Source of the DNA: Sphingobacteriales bacterium
Lineage (GTDB): Bacteria > Bacteroidota > Bacteroidia > AKYH767-A > OLB10
Assembly: GCA_021299095.1 (NCBI GenBank)
Contig: JAJTFW010000017.1
Span: 1 to 42,955 of the forward strand
Reading direction: 5' to 3'
Length of the DNA stretch: 42,955 nt
Below, in pieces: positions 19,132 to 27,789 of the stretch. A program made the translations under genes and the position numbers. How positions within the stretch are numbered: the first letter of the stretch is position 1; each line of letters starts with the position of its first letter. A model generated the notes under the pieces. It did no database searches. It was not told the DNA's origin and was given only the letters and a program-made list of their open reading frames with translations.

Positions 19132-19196
19132 TGACGAAACTTTGCCTTTGTTTTCACTTCTTGCCTAAGGGGCGTTTCATTTACGCCTGATTTACC

Positions 19197-20432
19197 GTGC
19201 CGCATACGCCTCTTGAATTGATTAATCAGCCTGAACGGGTTGTCCTTGTTGGATTGATAACCCGTCAGCAGGATGCGGAGCGTGTACGCGAATACCTGGA
19301 TGAGCTGGAGTTCCTTGCTACGACAGCCGGAGGGATTACTGTGCGCTGGTTTACGCAACGCCTCGATCATCCTGATGTGCGGACCTATGTCGGCAAGGGA
19401 AAGATGGAGGAAATCATTGGATTTGTAAAAGAAAACAACATCCAGGTTGCTGTTTTCGATGATGAGCTTTCTCCTTCACAGCTGCGTAACATTGAAAAGG
19501 TCATTGGATGCAGAGTGCTTGATCGCACCACATTGATCCTTGATATTTTCGCTCACAGAGCCCGAACAGCCCAGGCCAAGGTACAGGTCGAACTGGCACA
19601 ATACCGATATCTGTTACCGCGACTTACCCGCATGTGGACCCACCTCGAAAAACAACGGGGCGGAATCGGCCTGCGGGGTCCGGGTGAAACGGAAATAGAA
19701 ACCGATCGACGTGTCATTCGCGATAAACTGGCACGCCTGCGCGAGCGTCTGTCCGAAATCGACAAGCAAAGCGGAATACAACGTAAACGCAGAGGTGAAG
19801 TAGTTCGTGTAGCGTTGGTTGGGTATACCAATGTCGGTAAAAGCACACTCATGAATCTCCTGAGCAAGAGTGATGTTTTTGCTGAAAACAAGTTGTTCGC
19901 TACGCTCGATACAACCGTGCGGAAAGTTGTGGTGAGTGGTATTCCTTTTCTACTTTCCGATACAGTAGGGTTCATTCGGAAATTGCCCCACGATTTGGTA
20001 GAATCTTTCAAATCGACTCTTGACGAAGTACGGGAGGCCGACATTCTTGTGCATGTCGTAGACGTTTCTCATCCCCAGTTCGAAGACCAGATTCACATTG
20101 TGAATGAAACCCTTCAATCGCTGGGTGCACTCGACAAGCCCGTGCTGATGGTATTTAATAAGATTGATGCTTTACCGCAAATCCCTCAGGAAGATTGGCA
20201 GGTTGATGAATCTTCTGCAGCACAACAGTCATTGGAAGATCTTAAGCGGACCTGGATCGGTCGGGGAGGACAGCCCTCAGTATTTATTTCAGCAACAAGT
20301 CGGACCAATATCGACGAACTTCGAGCAGCTTTGATGGGGCTTGTAAAGCAAGTGCATTACGAGCGATACCCCCACAGTAAATTGCCTGACCCCGAGCGCT
20401 GGAGCAATCTACAGGAGCCCGAGACTGAATGA
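19197..20432 (+). CDS. hflX: GTPase HflX
   Basis: 411 residues. The start is a GTG at 19197; no ATG is available before the conserved PERVVLVGLITR. It has an N-terminal HflX domain (VGKGKMEEI, then GPGETEIETDRR before the coiled coil) and a G domain with G1 GYTNVGKST, G3 DTVGFIRKLPHDLVESFKST and G4 NKID. HflX binds 50S or 70S ribosomes and splits stalled ribosomes under stress. It stands alone, with a weak hairpin after its stop. Confidence 0.96.
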   Translation: MPHTPLELINQPERVVLVGLITRQQDAERVREYLDELEFLATTAGGITVRWFTQRLDHPDVRTYVGKGKMEEIIGFVKENNIQVAVFDDELSPSQLRNIEKVIGCRVLDRTTLILDIFAHRARTAQAKVQVELAQYRYLLPRLTRMWTHLEKQRGGIGLRGPGETEIETDRRVIRDKLARLRERLSEIDKQSGIQRKRRGEVVRVALVGYTNVGKSTLMNLLSKSDVFAENKLFATLDTTVRKVVVSGIPFLLSDTVGFIRKLPHDLVESFKSTLDEVREADILVHVVDVSHPQFEDQIHIVNETLQSLGALDKPVLMVFNKIDALPQIPQEDWQVDESSAAQQSLEDLKRTWIGRGGQPSVFISATSRTNIDELRAALMGLVKQVHYERYPHSKLPDPERWSNLQEPETE

Positions 20433-20433
20433 T

Positions 20434-20447
20434 CCGTTTACAAACGG
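20434..20447 (+). terminator. Weak hairpin after hflX
   Basis: CCGTT pairs with AACGG around loop TTACA-like bases, followed by TTTACAG. The stem is short and the T run poor, so any termination would be partial. Confidence 0.3.
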
Positions 20448-20490
20448 TTTACAGACTGGTTTCTCCACATATTTAATGTAACCTCGCGGT

Positions 20491-21198
20491 ATGTTGAGGT
20501 CTCTTCTTCTCCTACTTCACGACGTTACCGACTTTTTCCTTCCAAACCTGTGCGCTGCATGTGATCATCAGTTACTTCGGGGCGAAGCCTGTATATGTAC
20601 TTCCTGTCAGATGCGGTTGCCGCTCACCCGATTCCGGAATGGATGGGATAACCCGCTCTTTCGTCAGTTTGCCGGAAGGGCCAGAATAGAGCAGGCCTCT
20701 GCGTTTTGCCATTTCACCAAGGGTGGTCGTATTCAGCGGCTCATGCATCGGTTGAAGTATGCCAACCGACCTGAAATCGGACTGCGTTTGGGTCAATTAT
20801 ATGGACATGCCTTGGTTCAATCGGATGGTTTTCCCACTGCAGACCTCATCCTTCCTGTACCCTTGCACAAGCATCGGCAAAAGGTGCGAGGATACAACCA
20901 GTCGGCTTGTATTGCGGAAGGGTTAAGTCAAACACTGTCGATTCCGGTTCGAACCGATTTGCTCAGCAGGTCGAGGAATACCGCTTCACAAACCCGAAAG
21001 TCGCGTTTCGATCGAGCGGGAAATGTCGACAGCGCCTTCCATGTTGTCGATCCCATTTGCTTGCAAGGCCTCCACGTGATTCTTGTAGATGATGTGGTGA
21101 CAACGGGATCAACCCTGGTTGCGGTGGCGGAAACACTGTTGGGGCAGGTTCCGGGGGTTCGGGTGAGTATTGCGGCTCTCGCATTTGCCCGCGCCTGA
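20491..21198 (+). CDS. comF: ComF family phosphoribosyltransferase-like protein
   Basis: 235 residues. An N-terminal zinc finger (C21, C24, C36, C39) is followed by a type I phosphoribosyltransferase fold with LILPVPLHKHRQKVRGYNQSACIAEGL-type helices and the PRPP loop VILVDDVVTTGSTL. ComF proteins work in natural DNA uptake, where they help with single-strand DNA handling; many carriers are not known to be competent. dprA is also in this window but 18 kb away. The predicted promoter of the next gene lies inside the last codons of comF. Confidence 0.93.
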   Translation: MLRSLLLLLHDVTDFFLPNLCAACDHQLLRGEACICTSCQMRLPLTRFRNGWDNPLFRQFAGRARIEQASAFCHFTKGGRIQRLMHRLKYANRPEIGLRLGQLYGHALVQSDGFPTADLILPVPLHKHRQKVRGYNQSACIAEGLSQTLSIPVRTDLLSRSRNTASQTRKSRFDRAGNVDSAFHVVDPICLQGLHVILVDDVVTTGSTLVAVAETLLGQVPGVRVSIAALAFARA

Positions 21199-21214
21199 GC
21201 CCCGACTATCTTTG
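21184..21214 (+). promoter_or_regulatory. Promoter of the fRMsr-type GAF gene
   Basis: TTTG (21184-21187), a 19-base spacer and TATCTTTG (21207-21214) form an exact match to the Bacteroidota promoter consensus. The -33 element lies in the 3' end of comF. The box ends 6 bases before the ATG at 21221, so the transcript would start at or next to the start codon. Confidence 0.72.
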
Positions 21215-21220
21215 CGGCTG

Positions 21221-21709
21221 ATGGCCGAGAGTTTGCAAATACCTGGAATGGAATTAACCCGCGGGGAGCGATATGCACTGCTGTTGCCTCAGTTGCAGGC
21301 TTTGGTAGCGGGTGAGACGGACCGAACGGCTAATCTTGCTAACCTCATGGCTGCATTGAAGGAGGCTATGGGTTTTTTCTGGGTTGGCATGTACATAGTG
21401 CGTGCAGAGGAACTCGTGCTTGGCCCCTTTCAGGGTCCGGTAGCTTGCACACGCATTGCTTATGGGAGGGGCGTTTGTGGATCCGCATGGAAAGAAGCTC
21501 GTGTGTTGATTGTTCCGGATGTGGATGCATTTCCAGGGCATATTGCATGCAGCAGTGCATCCCGTTCGGAAATTGTACTGCCTGTATTTGCCAACGACCG
21601 TGTAGTTGCCGTTCTGGATGTTGACAGCGATCGGCTGAATGATTTTTCTGATGAGGATGCGATTGGTTTAGGAGAAGTGGTCAAACTGATTTCCGGCATG
21701 TTCTTTTGA
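21221..21709 (+). CDS. Free methionine-(R)-sulfoxide reductase-type GAF protein
   Basis: 162 residues from the ATG at 21221, chosen because MAESLQIPG aligns with the family N-terminus; a frame extension upstream overlaps comF. A single GAF domain carries the three fRMsr cysteines, C76 (VACTRI), C86 (GVCGSAW) and C110 (HIACSS). Their spacing of 10 and 24 residues equals that of E. coli MsrC/YebR. The enzyme reduces free Met-R-sulfoxide, a thioredoxin-linked oxidative-repair reaction in the cytoplasm. Its stop overlaps the start of the next gene by one base (TGATG). Confidence 0.92.
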   Translation: MAESLQIPGMELTRGERYALLLPQLQALVAGETDRTANLANLMAALKEAMGFFWVGMYIVRAEELVLGPFQGPVACTRIAYGRGVCGSAWKEARVLIVPDVDAFPGHIACSSASRSEIVLPVFANDRVVAVLDVDSDRLNDFSDEDAIGLGEVVKLISGMFF

Positions 21710-23304
21710 TGAGGGCTCTTGTTATTGTCCTGGTTGTCTCTGCTCTGCTAATGAACGCTTGTGCAAACCGTGTAACACCAACGGGAGGCCCACGCGACAC
21801 ACAGGCTCCAATGCTTCTGCGCGTAAGTCCTGATAATGCATCGATAAATGTTCGACCCGAGCGGATCGTTTTCGAATTCAACGAGAACATTCAGCTTGCT
21901 CCAGGTCGTGGGTTGATACGTTTGTCGCCACCAACTGTGGAGCCGGTCAGGGCGCGGGCAGAGCGAAACCAGCTTACTATTGATATTCCGGATTCCTTGC
22001 GTGAAAACACCACCTATATCCTTTCGCTTGGTCAGTCGGTTTCGGATGTGAACGAGTCCAATATCCTTAAAGGCCTGAGTTACCGGTTTTCGACCGGAGC
22101 TGTTTTGGATACCTTTCGAATTTCCGGTGTGGTTCGCGATGCATTCACCTTGCAGGCGGTGAAGGGCGCTGAAGTACTGGCGTTTTTGGCTGACAATTCC
22201 TGGAACGATTCGCTGGTCTTTCAGCGGATGCCCGATTTTGTTGCACAATGCAATGACAGTGGAAAATTTGTTCTCGAGGGTTTGCCTGGCATTTCTGTCC
22301 GACTAGTCGCGCTTGCTGATAAGGATGGAGATCTTCAATGCGATGATCCAGCGGTAGAAGCTATCGGAAAGTTTCCGCGTGAAGTGAAACTTCCGCAGGA
22401 TTCAATCATCGATGTTGTTTGCTCTGGCGAATGGCCCTTAAAACCCCGGCTCACCCGCTCATCCCGATCGGACCGTCATGCCGCTGTTCTGGCATTCAAT
22501 CGTCCCATTCCGTCTCTTCAACTTCGCACCTTCGATGAGCGGCTATCGCCACTGTGGTATGCATCCGCCAGTGGGGACACAGTGTATGTGTTTACCGATC
22601 AGGACAGCCTCAATCTCTTGCTGATGGAGTCCGGTGTATGTTTCGATACGCTTAGCATTCGCCTATCTGCAGCCTCGGGTATGACGGATGTGCCTCCCGG
22701 AATTCGTTTGCAGGTAAGCGCTCTTCCATTGTTCGCGGGTGATGATGCTCCAGTAAGGATTACCTGCGGTAGGCCGATCGCCTCGGTGAAGGATCCTGTG
22801 CTGATGGTGACAGAGAAGGGTGATAGCCTTACTGCAGTGCCAACCATAGCTGACAGTCTCCGTGGTATTATCGAGCTACGTGCCCCCTGGGTCCGATCGG
22901 GAAATTATACGCTCAGGTTCATGCCCGCCCAGGTAATTGATCGCTTCGGCGCGCGCAATGATTCCACCGAATTGGCTTTCCGTATTGCATCCGAGGAGGA
23001 CCTGGGTGCTATAGATCTTACCATTAAAGGGTGGTCAGGTAAGGGTCAAGGGTTGCTCCAATTGCTTAGTTCAGGTGATGACGTTTTGAGAACGGTTTCA
23101 ATTTCGGGCGACTCAGTGTTGCATCTTGCTCACCTTCCTCCGGGACCTATTCGCCTTCGTCTTATTGCCGATAAAAATTCGGATGGACGGTGGACCCCCG
23201 GGCAAATCGCCCGCAATATTACCGCTGAGCAGGTATGGATTCATTCTGTAGCAGTCCTTGTCAGAGCCCGCTGGGATACGGACGCAGTGTTCACGGTTGA
23301 TTGA
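21709..23304 (+). CDS. Ig-like (Big_5/SbsA-type) domain lipoprotein
   Basis: 531 residues from the ATG at 21709, which shares its A with the preceding TGA. It has a lipoprotein signal (MRALVIVLVVSALLMNAC, Cys 18), then NRVTPTGGPRDTQAPMLLRVSPDNASINVRPERIVFEFNE-like sequence typical of the Bacteroidota Ig-like family. The first ~110 residues form the Big_5 fold (FSTGAVLDTF at its end), followed by carnitine-type and further beta sandwiches. The C-terminal piece LIADKNSDGRWTPG recurs in this family. Envelope location is expected; function is unknown. It is probably translationally coupled to the fRMsr gene. Confidence 0.86.
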   Translation: MRALVIVLVVSALLMNACANRVTPTGGPRDTQAPMLLRVSPDNASINVRPERIVFEFNENIQLAPGRGLIRLSPPTVEPVRARAERNQLTIDIPDSLRENTTYILSLGQSVSDVNESNILKGLSYRFSTGAVLDTFRISGVVRDAFTLQAVKGAEVLAFLADNSWNDSLVFQRMPDFVAQCNDSGKFVLEGLPGISVRLVALADKDGDLQCDDPAVEAIGKFPREVKLPQDSIIDVVCSGEWPLKPRLTRSSRSDRHAAVLAFNRPIPSLQLRTFDERLSPLWYASASGDTVYVFTDQDSLNLLLMESGVCFDTLSIRLSAASGMTDVPPGIRLQVSALPLFAGDDAPVRITCGRPIASVKDPVLMVTEKGDSLTAVPTIADSLRGIIELRAPWVRSGNYTLRFMPAQVIDRFGARNDSTELAFRIASEEDLGAIDLTIKGWSGKGQGLLQLLSSGDDVLRTVSISGDSVLHLAHLPPGPIRLRLIADKNSDGRWTPGQIARNITAEQVWIHSVAVLVRARWDTDAVFTVD

Positions 23305-23328
23305 TTCGGATCGCGAATCATACCTTTG
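23297..23328 (+). promoter_or_regulatory. Promoter of the RidA gene
   Basis: TTG (23297-23299), a 21-base spacer and TACCTTTG (23321-23328) fit the Bacteroidota consensus. The ATG follows 17 bases later. Confidence 0.6.
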
Positions 23329-23345
23329 CCCTATTCCAAAACACC

Positions 23346-23762
23346 ATGTCTGATTCCCCCATCCATTCATCGAAGGCACCTGAACCAGTTGGACTGTATC
23401 CGCATGCACGTCGTGTAGGCGATTTGCTTTTCTTATCGGGTGTAGGGCCCCGCGAAAGAGGCACAAAAAAAATTCCGGGTGTAGAATTGGATGATCAGGG
23501 TAATATCCTTTCGTACGATATCGAAGCACAGTGTCATTCAGTTTTCCGGAACATTCGATACATTCTCGAGGATTCAGGAAGCAGCTGGGATAAGATTGTT
23601 GATGTGACCGTTTTTCTGACGAATATGAAAGACGACTTCAAAACCTACAACCGGATTTACGCGGAATATTTTAAGGACAATCAGCCTTGCCGCACAACAG
23701 TAGAAATCAATTGCCTTCCCACACCGATTGGGATTGAGTTGAAGGTGATTGCCACCGTATGA
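23346..23762 (+). CDS. RidA family protein, 2-aminomuconate deaminase-like
   Basis: 138 residues from the ATG at 23346 (MSDSPIHSSKAPEPVGLYPHARRVGD). The RidA fold is clear from LLFLSGVGPRERG, QCHSVFRNIRYILEDSGSSWDKIVDVTVFLTNM and the C-terminal VEINCLPTPIGIELKVIATV. The long GVGPRERGTKKIPGVELDDQGN insert and the QPCRTTVE segment (active-site Arg) match the subgroup annotated as 2-aminomuconate deaminase, of the kynurenine/2-nitrobenzoate route. The general RidA role is hydrolysis of reactive imines/enamines. It is convergent with the ABC importer operon, with a 3-base gap. Confidence 0.9.
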   Translation: MSDSPIHSSKAPEPVGLYPHARRVGDLLFLSGVGPRERGTKKIPGVELDDQGNILSYDIEAQCHSVFRNIRYILEDSGSSWDKIVDVTVFLTNMKDDFKTYNRIYAEYFKDNQPCRTTVEINCLPTPIGIELKVIATV

Positions 23763-23765
23763 TCT

Positions 23766-24521
23766 TCAGGATTTCGCGAACCAGGATCTGAGAGTATCAG
23801 TATCCAGGGATTTTTTTGCATCCCCACTTGCTTCCCGGATGATTTTACCACGCTCCATTTGGATGACTCTGTCGCCATAGCGCAAGCAATCTTCCAGTTG
23901 ATGGGTCACGAGCAGTGCTGTCAGTTTTCGTTCGCGAATAATCTCATCGGCCAGATTCATGACGAGTTCAGCCGATCGCGGATCGAGCGCCGATGCAGGT
24001 TCATCCATCAGGATGACGCTGCATTCGTCCATTGTTCCCATAAGCAAGGTGAGCGCCTGCCGTTGTCCGCCACTTAGGGCCGACATGGGTAAGTCGAGTC
24101 TGTTTTCAAGCCCCATACGAAGTCGACTGATTTGGTGTGCCACCCGTTCACGGAATGCTTTGTCGATACCGATACGCAATCCTTTCGACTTGCTTCGCAG
24201 TGCTGCGAGTCGAAAATTTTCCAGAATACTTAATGCAGGGGCTGTGCCCAGCAGTGGATTTTGAAAGAGACGCGCAAGCGAATGGCTTCTCCTGTGCTCG
24301 GGCACCTTGGTTACATCCAGTTCATTCAGGACCACCCGGCCGCTGTCCGGTATAACACTACCGGCGATCACTTGCAGTAGACTTGATTTTCCGCATCCGT
24401 TGACACCGATTAGGATATTGTAGTCGCCTTGTGCAAGATCGATGCTGACCTGATCAAGAGCTACTGTTTCTCCGCCGAAGCTGCCATAATAGGTCTTGCA
24501 GACTGATTCAAGCCGGATCAT
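23766..24521 (-). CDS. ABC importer ATPase (TrpXYZ-like)
   Basis: 251 residues, one ABC domain. Walker A is GVNGCGKS (residues 39-46), the signature LSGGQRQALTLLM, Walker B VILMDEPASALDP and the switch His is in LLVTHQLEDCL. Its gene overlaps the permease gene by 4 bases (ATGA), so the two are translationally coupled. It is the last gene of a three-gene operon whose partners are of the BPD_transp_2 and PF04392 types. That combination is found in tryptophan/tyrosine importers; the substrate here is inferred only. Confidence 0.93.
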   Translation of the reverse strand: MIRLESVCKTYYGSFGGETVALDQVSIDLAQGDYNILIGVNGCGKSSLLQVIAGSVIPDSGRVVLNELDVTKVPEHRRSHSLARLFQNPLLGTAPALSILENFRLAALRSKSKGLRIGIDKAFRERVAHQISRLRMGLENRLDLPMSALSGGQRQALTLLMGTMDECSVILMDEPASALDPRSAELVMNLADEIIRERKLTALLVTHQLEDCLRYGDRVIQMERGKIIREASGDAKKSLDTDTLRSWFAKS

Positions 24522-25390
24522 GCGTGTTGTTTTTTACGGATACGCCCAAGGGTAATGATACCGAGCACAATCAAGGCAGTCATCAATCGCAGGTAGTTCG
24601 GATCGATGCCAAGGGAAAGGGCTGTTGCGATGGCAAATCGGAACAGAATACTGCCCAGTACGACCGCAAGCAGTACACCTGCGATTCCTTTTCGAAGCAA
24701 GGGGATGGGCAGCGCTTCACCAACCATCACGGCTCCAAGTCCACCGATCACAATGCCAATTCCCATATTGATATCTGCAAAGCCTTGGTATTGGGTTAGC
24801 ATCGAGCCGCTGAATGCAACCAATGCATTGGAAATCCCTAGCCCGGCCACTTTCATGCTGTTGACTGCGATTCCGGAGGCGCGAGCCATGCTTGGACTAT
24901 TGCCTGTCGCCCGCAAGGCAATACCGAAATCGCTACGCAGAAAGAACAACAAGGCAACTAGTACCGATCCGATCAATACCACTGCGCTTAGCATGGCGGC
25001 GGTCTGTGAATCATCAGCCCCGATCATATTCAGTACGCTTACATCATTGGCTACGGGAAGGTTTGGTCTTCCCATCAGCATGAGATTGATGGAGTACAAT
25101 GCGGTCATCACGAGGATTCCAGACAAGAGTGCATCTACGCGAAGTCTGGTGTGGATCATTCCGCTGCAGATTCCGGCAAGCGCTCCGGCTGCGCAGGCCA
25201 TTACGCTCGCAGCCAACGGGGGCCATCCGGCAGTCATGCCAATAGCGGTTACCACACCACCCAATGTGTAACTTCCATCGGTGGTGATATCCGGTATGTT
25301 GAAAATGCGAAGCGAGAGGTAAATGCCAAGACCAAGTCCCCCGAAAGCAAGGCCCTGCACCAATGCGGACAGATAAAATCCTGGATCCAT
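24518..25390 (-). CDS. ABC importer permease (BPD_transp_2 type)
   Basis: 290 residues with about nine hydrophobic segments, starting MDPGFYLSALVQGLAFGGLGLGIYLSLRIFNIPDITTDGSYTLG. The IPDITTDGSYTLGG segment is characteristic of the permeases that accompany PF04392 binding proteins (TrpY type). The start follows the binding-protein stop by 3 bases. It is an inner-membrane protein and probably functions as a homodimer. Confidence 0.93.
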   Translation of the reverse strand: MDPGFYLSALVQGLAFGGLGLGIYLSLRIFNIPDITTDGSYTLGGVVTAIGMTAGWPPLAASVMACAAGALAGICSGMIHTRLRVDALLSGILVMTALYSINLMLMGRPNLPVANDVSVLNMIGADDSQTAAMLSAVVLIGSVLVALLFFLRSDFGIALRATGNSPSMARASGIAVNSMKVAGLGISNALVAFSGSMLTQYQGFADINMGIGIVIGGLGAVMVGEALPIPLLRKGIAGVLLAVVLGSILFRFAIATALSLGIDPNYLRLMTALIVLGIITLGRIRKKQHA

Positions 25391-25393
25391 GGT

Positions 25394-26359
25394 TCAGGGA
25401 ATCCGCGTGTAGGTGGAGTCAGGTAGGAGGGAATAGCGTTCAATGGCCTTACGGCTGATCACTTTTTGTCTTTTTTGGACAAGCTCCTGACCGAGCAGAT
25501 TGCGATTTCCGGAAAGATAAGCAGCGGCTTGTTGTCCGGATTGATAACCCCATGCATACATATCCGCTCCGAAACTTGCTACTGCGCCTCGCATCACCAA
25601 GCCTGCCTCGCTGGTCATCACAGGAACATTTTTATCTGCACATGTTTTCGCGATTGTCTCGAAAGACGCGAATACGACATTGTCCGGCAATGCGAAAAAC
25701 ACATCGATTCCTTTGGACAAGAGCGCCTGCGTCAACAGCTGTGTCTCGCTCGAATTACTAACCGGTAACACTTCAAGGCTAAGTCCCTGCCGCTCGCAGC
25801 CGCGTTTCAAGATGTTCATCGCCTCAACACTTTGCACTTCCGACTGACTGTAAATGGCTCCAACACGTTTTGCATTCGGGAACAATTCGCGAATGAGAGA
25901 GGCAGAGGTGTCGATATAGTCCGGCGTTTCGTACACTCCGAACAAATAGGGCAGTGCTTTGCACGTTTTTGCATTGATACCGGCCAGGTCGGGTCGGGGT
26001 GCCACCATCATGAACACGGGAATATCCGTATTCCGCTGAATGGTGTTGATCATGGCTAATGTCGTGTTGGTGGCAATCAATGCGGGCTTCTGACCAATCA
26101 CATAGTCAACAGCTTGCAGCAGTGCGGGTTGATCTCCCTGCGCATTCTTGTGGATGACTTCGATGGTTCCACTATCCGTGCTGAAACCATTTTGGCTGAG
26201 TGCATCAAAAAAGCCCTGGCGCGCAGAAGCAAGCGTCGGGTCTTCAACATAGTCGATGAACCCGACCACTGGAACCGCGTCCTTGTCTTGTCGTTGGGTT
26301 GAACAGGCGTATAAACAAAGGAATAAGGCCAACAGGGCCGGCAGGTGATACGGCTTCAT
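25394..26359 (-). CDS. ABC importer substrate-binding lipoprotein (PF04392, TrpX-like)
   Basis: 321 residues. A lipoprotein signal (MKPYHLPALLALFLCLYAC, Cys 19) is followed by a two-lobed periplasmic binding fold of the PF04392 family (VPVVGFIDYVEDPTLASARQGFFDAL, then IATNTTLAMINTIQ and VGAIYSQSEVQSVEAMNIL). It is the first gene of the operon, so expression should be driven from about 26360-26407. Known relatives bind aromatic amino acids or other small organics; the ligand here is not provable from sequence. Confidence 0.93.
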   Translation of the reverse strand: MKPYHLPALLALFLCLYACSTQRQDKDAVPVVGFIDYVEDPTLASARQGFFDALSQNGFSTDSGTIEVIHKNAQGDQPALLQAVDYVIGQKPALIATNTTLAMINTIQRNTDIPVFMMVAPRPDLAGINAKTCKALPYLFGVYETPDYIDTSASLIRELFPNAKRVGAIYSQSEVQSVEAMNILKRGCERQGLSLEVLPVSNSSETQLLTQALLSKGIDVFFALPDNVVFASFETIAKTCADKNVPVMTSEAGLVMRGAVASFGADMYAWGYQSGQQAAAYLSGNRNLLGQELVQKRQKVISRKAIERYSLLPDSTYTRIP

Positions 26360-26407
26360 GAGATTAGAGATTGGTGCTGTTTGTAGAACAGCCGGAAGTC
26401 AAGAAGG

Positions 26408-27697
26408 TTATTCCTGCTGTGCCTGGCTCGGGACTGCTGAGGCGGCAAGCTCAAACATACGTTCGCAAGCAACGGAGTAGAAAGGTTCCTGCATTTCTTT
26501 CATCAGTAATGCTTCGGTTGCAGCTGCCCCAGGGCCGGATTGCGGATTGATCAGGCAGCTGAAGTAGCGGTCGATGAGCAGCCACGGGGTAAGTGAGCGC
26601 TCCGTACGATACTCGAGTGCCTTGTTGAACAATCGCAGTGCTTCTTCGGGTTTACGGTTCAGGAATTGCTCGAGAGCACGCCATTCCAGCGTGATAATGG
26701 CACTATCCTGTCGGCCGGATCCGTGGTCCTCGGCTGTTTGCTGTAATAGAGCCAGCTGTTGCAGAGCATCGTGCTGACCATTCAGAACATTCGCAGCATA
26801 CAGCAGGGTCTTCATCTCACATAACCTGACCCAGTAATTTCGAATTGCTGGTGTTTTGGAAGTCGATTTGTGCAATAGGTGCTCCACTTCGTTGAGGTGC
26901 TTGAGGGCCTGTTCGGAATTACCACTATCGCTTTCGATACAGGCGCGAATGAAGCGCAATCGTATCCGGTCGTCTCCTTGGTCTTGCACCCGCACGATCT
27001 TCTCCGCTTCCTCGAGCCAGTTCATTCGCATTGCTTTTCCGGCAAGGACATGGTAATGGGCCATGATGCCAAGCACGTATTTGCGCGATTCGGGTGAATG
27101 TGCGAAAATCGTTTCCGTATTTGCTGCGAGGTGATCGAGGTAAGGACGGATATGCTTGCCCGGGAGTTCAGACAGGCTTGCGGCCCGAAACAAAAGAGTC
27201 ATCAGCACAAGCTTCCGGTTGCTGTCGGGTTCCAGTGTCAAAAGTGCTCCCAATTCCTCCAGGAAGCTACCGACTTTTTCCTGATCGGAGGAGTTCGGTG
27301 CCGGGTCGTGTTCAAGCATGTGAAGTTCGAGCGAGATACGGAATTGCCGGTGGAGTTGTCTGAAGCGCTCCATTCCGGCATCGTACTGAGCTAAAAGTTG
27401 GTGGGGCTGATCCTGCATCAGCTCGCTTTGGATGATGGATCCGATTTCGCTATCAATCTCTGCGAGTGCTTGCTTGAAATCACCCGCTTTCAGTCTTTTG
27501 AAACGCACCTTGGCCATAACCGAAGGGTCGAATCCGGCCGATGTGCGATACATCTGGAAGATGGATTCGACGATTTCGTACTTCTCGGGAGATAAGATTT
27601 CTGCAAGCCTGCTTAGGACGTAGTCCAGCATGGGCTTGTCTTTGGGCAGCAGATAGAGCTGAAGGCTGGGGTTGGTGGCCGGGCGTTTGGATGCCAT
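26408..27697 (-). CDS. Uncharacterised helical-repeat protein, cytoplasmic
   Basis: 429 residues, no signal peptide and no membrane segment. The sequence is almost wholly helical with TPR-like pieces (AMRMNWLEEAEKIVRV, SDSGNSEQALKHLNEVEHLL, FLNRKPEEALRLFNKALEYRTE). The N-terminal part (LQLYLLPKDKPMLDYVLSRLAEILSPEKYEIVESIFQM-like) is charged and has no family I recognise. It is divergent from the large amidohydrolase gene and lies 48 bases upstream of the ABC importer operon on the same strand, so cotranscription is possible but unproven. It is probably a scaffold or regulator. Confidence 0.7.
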   Translation of the reverse strand: MASKRPATNPSLQLYLLPKDKPMLDYVLSRLAEILSPEKYEIVESIFQMYRTSAGFDPSVMAKVRFKRLKAGDFKQALAEIDSEIGSIIQSELMQDQPHQLLAQYDAGMERFRQLHRQFRISLELHMLEHDPAPNSSDQEKVGSFLEELGALLTLEPDSNRKLVLMTLLFRAASLSELPGKHIRPYLDHLAANTETIFAHSPESRKYVLGIMAHYHVLAGKAMRMNWLEEAEKIVRVQDQGDDRIRLRFIRACIESDSGNSEQALKHLNEVEHLLHKSTSKTPAIRNYWVRLCEMKTLLYAANVLNGQHDALQQLALLQQTAEDHGSGRQDSAIITLEWRALEQFLNRKPEEALRLFNKALEYRTERSLTPWLLIDRYFSCLINPQSGPGAAATEALLMKEMQEPFYSVACERMFELAASAVPSQAQQE

Positions 27698-27789
27698 AGA
27701 GCAGTTTTTCGATCAGCAGCTGTTAAGCGGACTGACACGAAATGACGGAGATAAAACTATTACCTTCGTTTCCGGCCGATTTGATGCAC

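Noticed and set aside
24606-25271. A 221-codon plus-strand frame inside the permease gene
   Set aside because: Antisense to a clear membrane protein; no recognisable domain.
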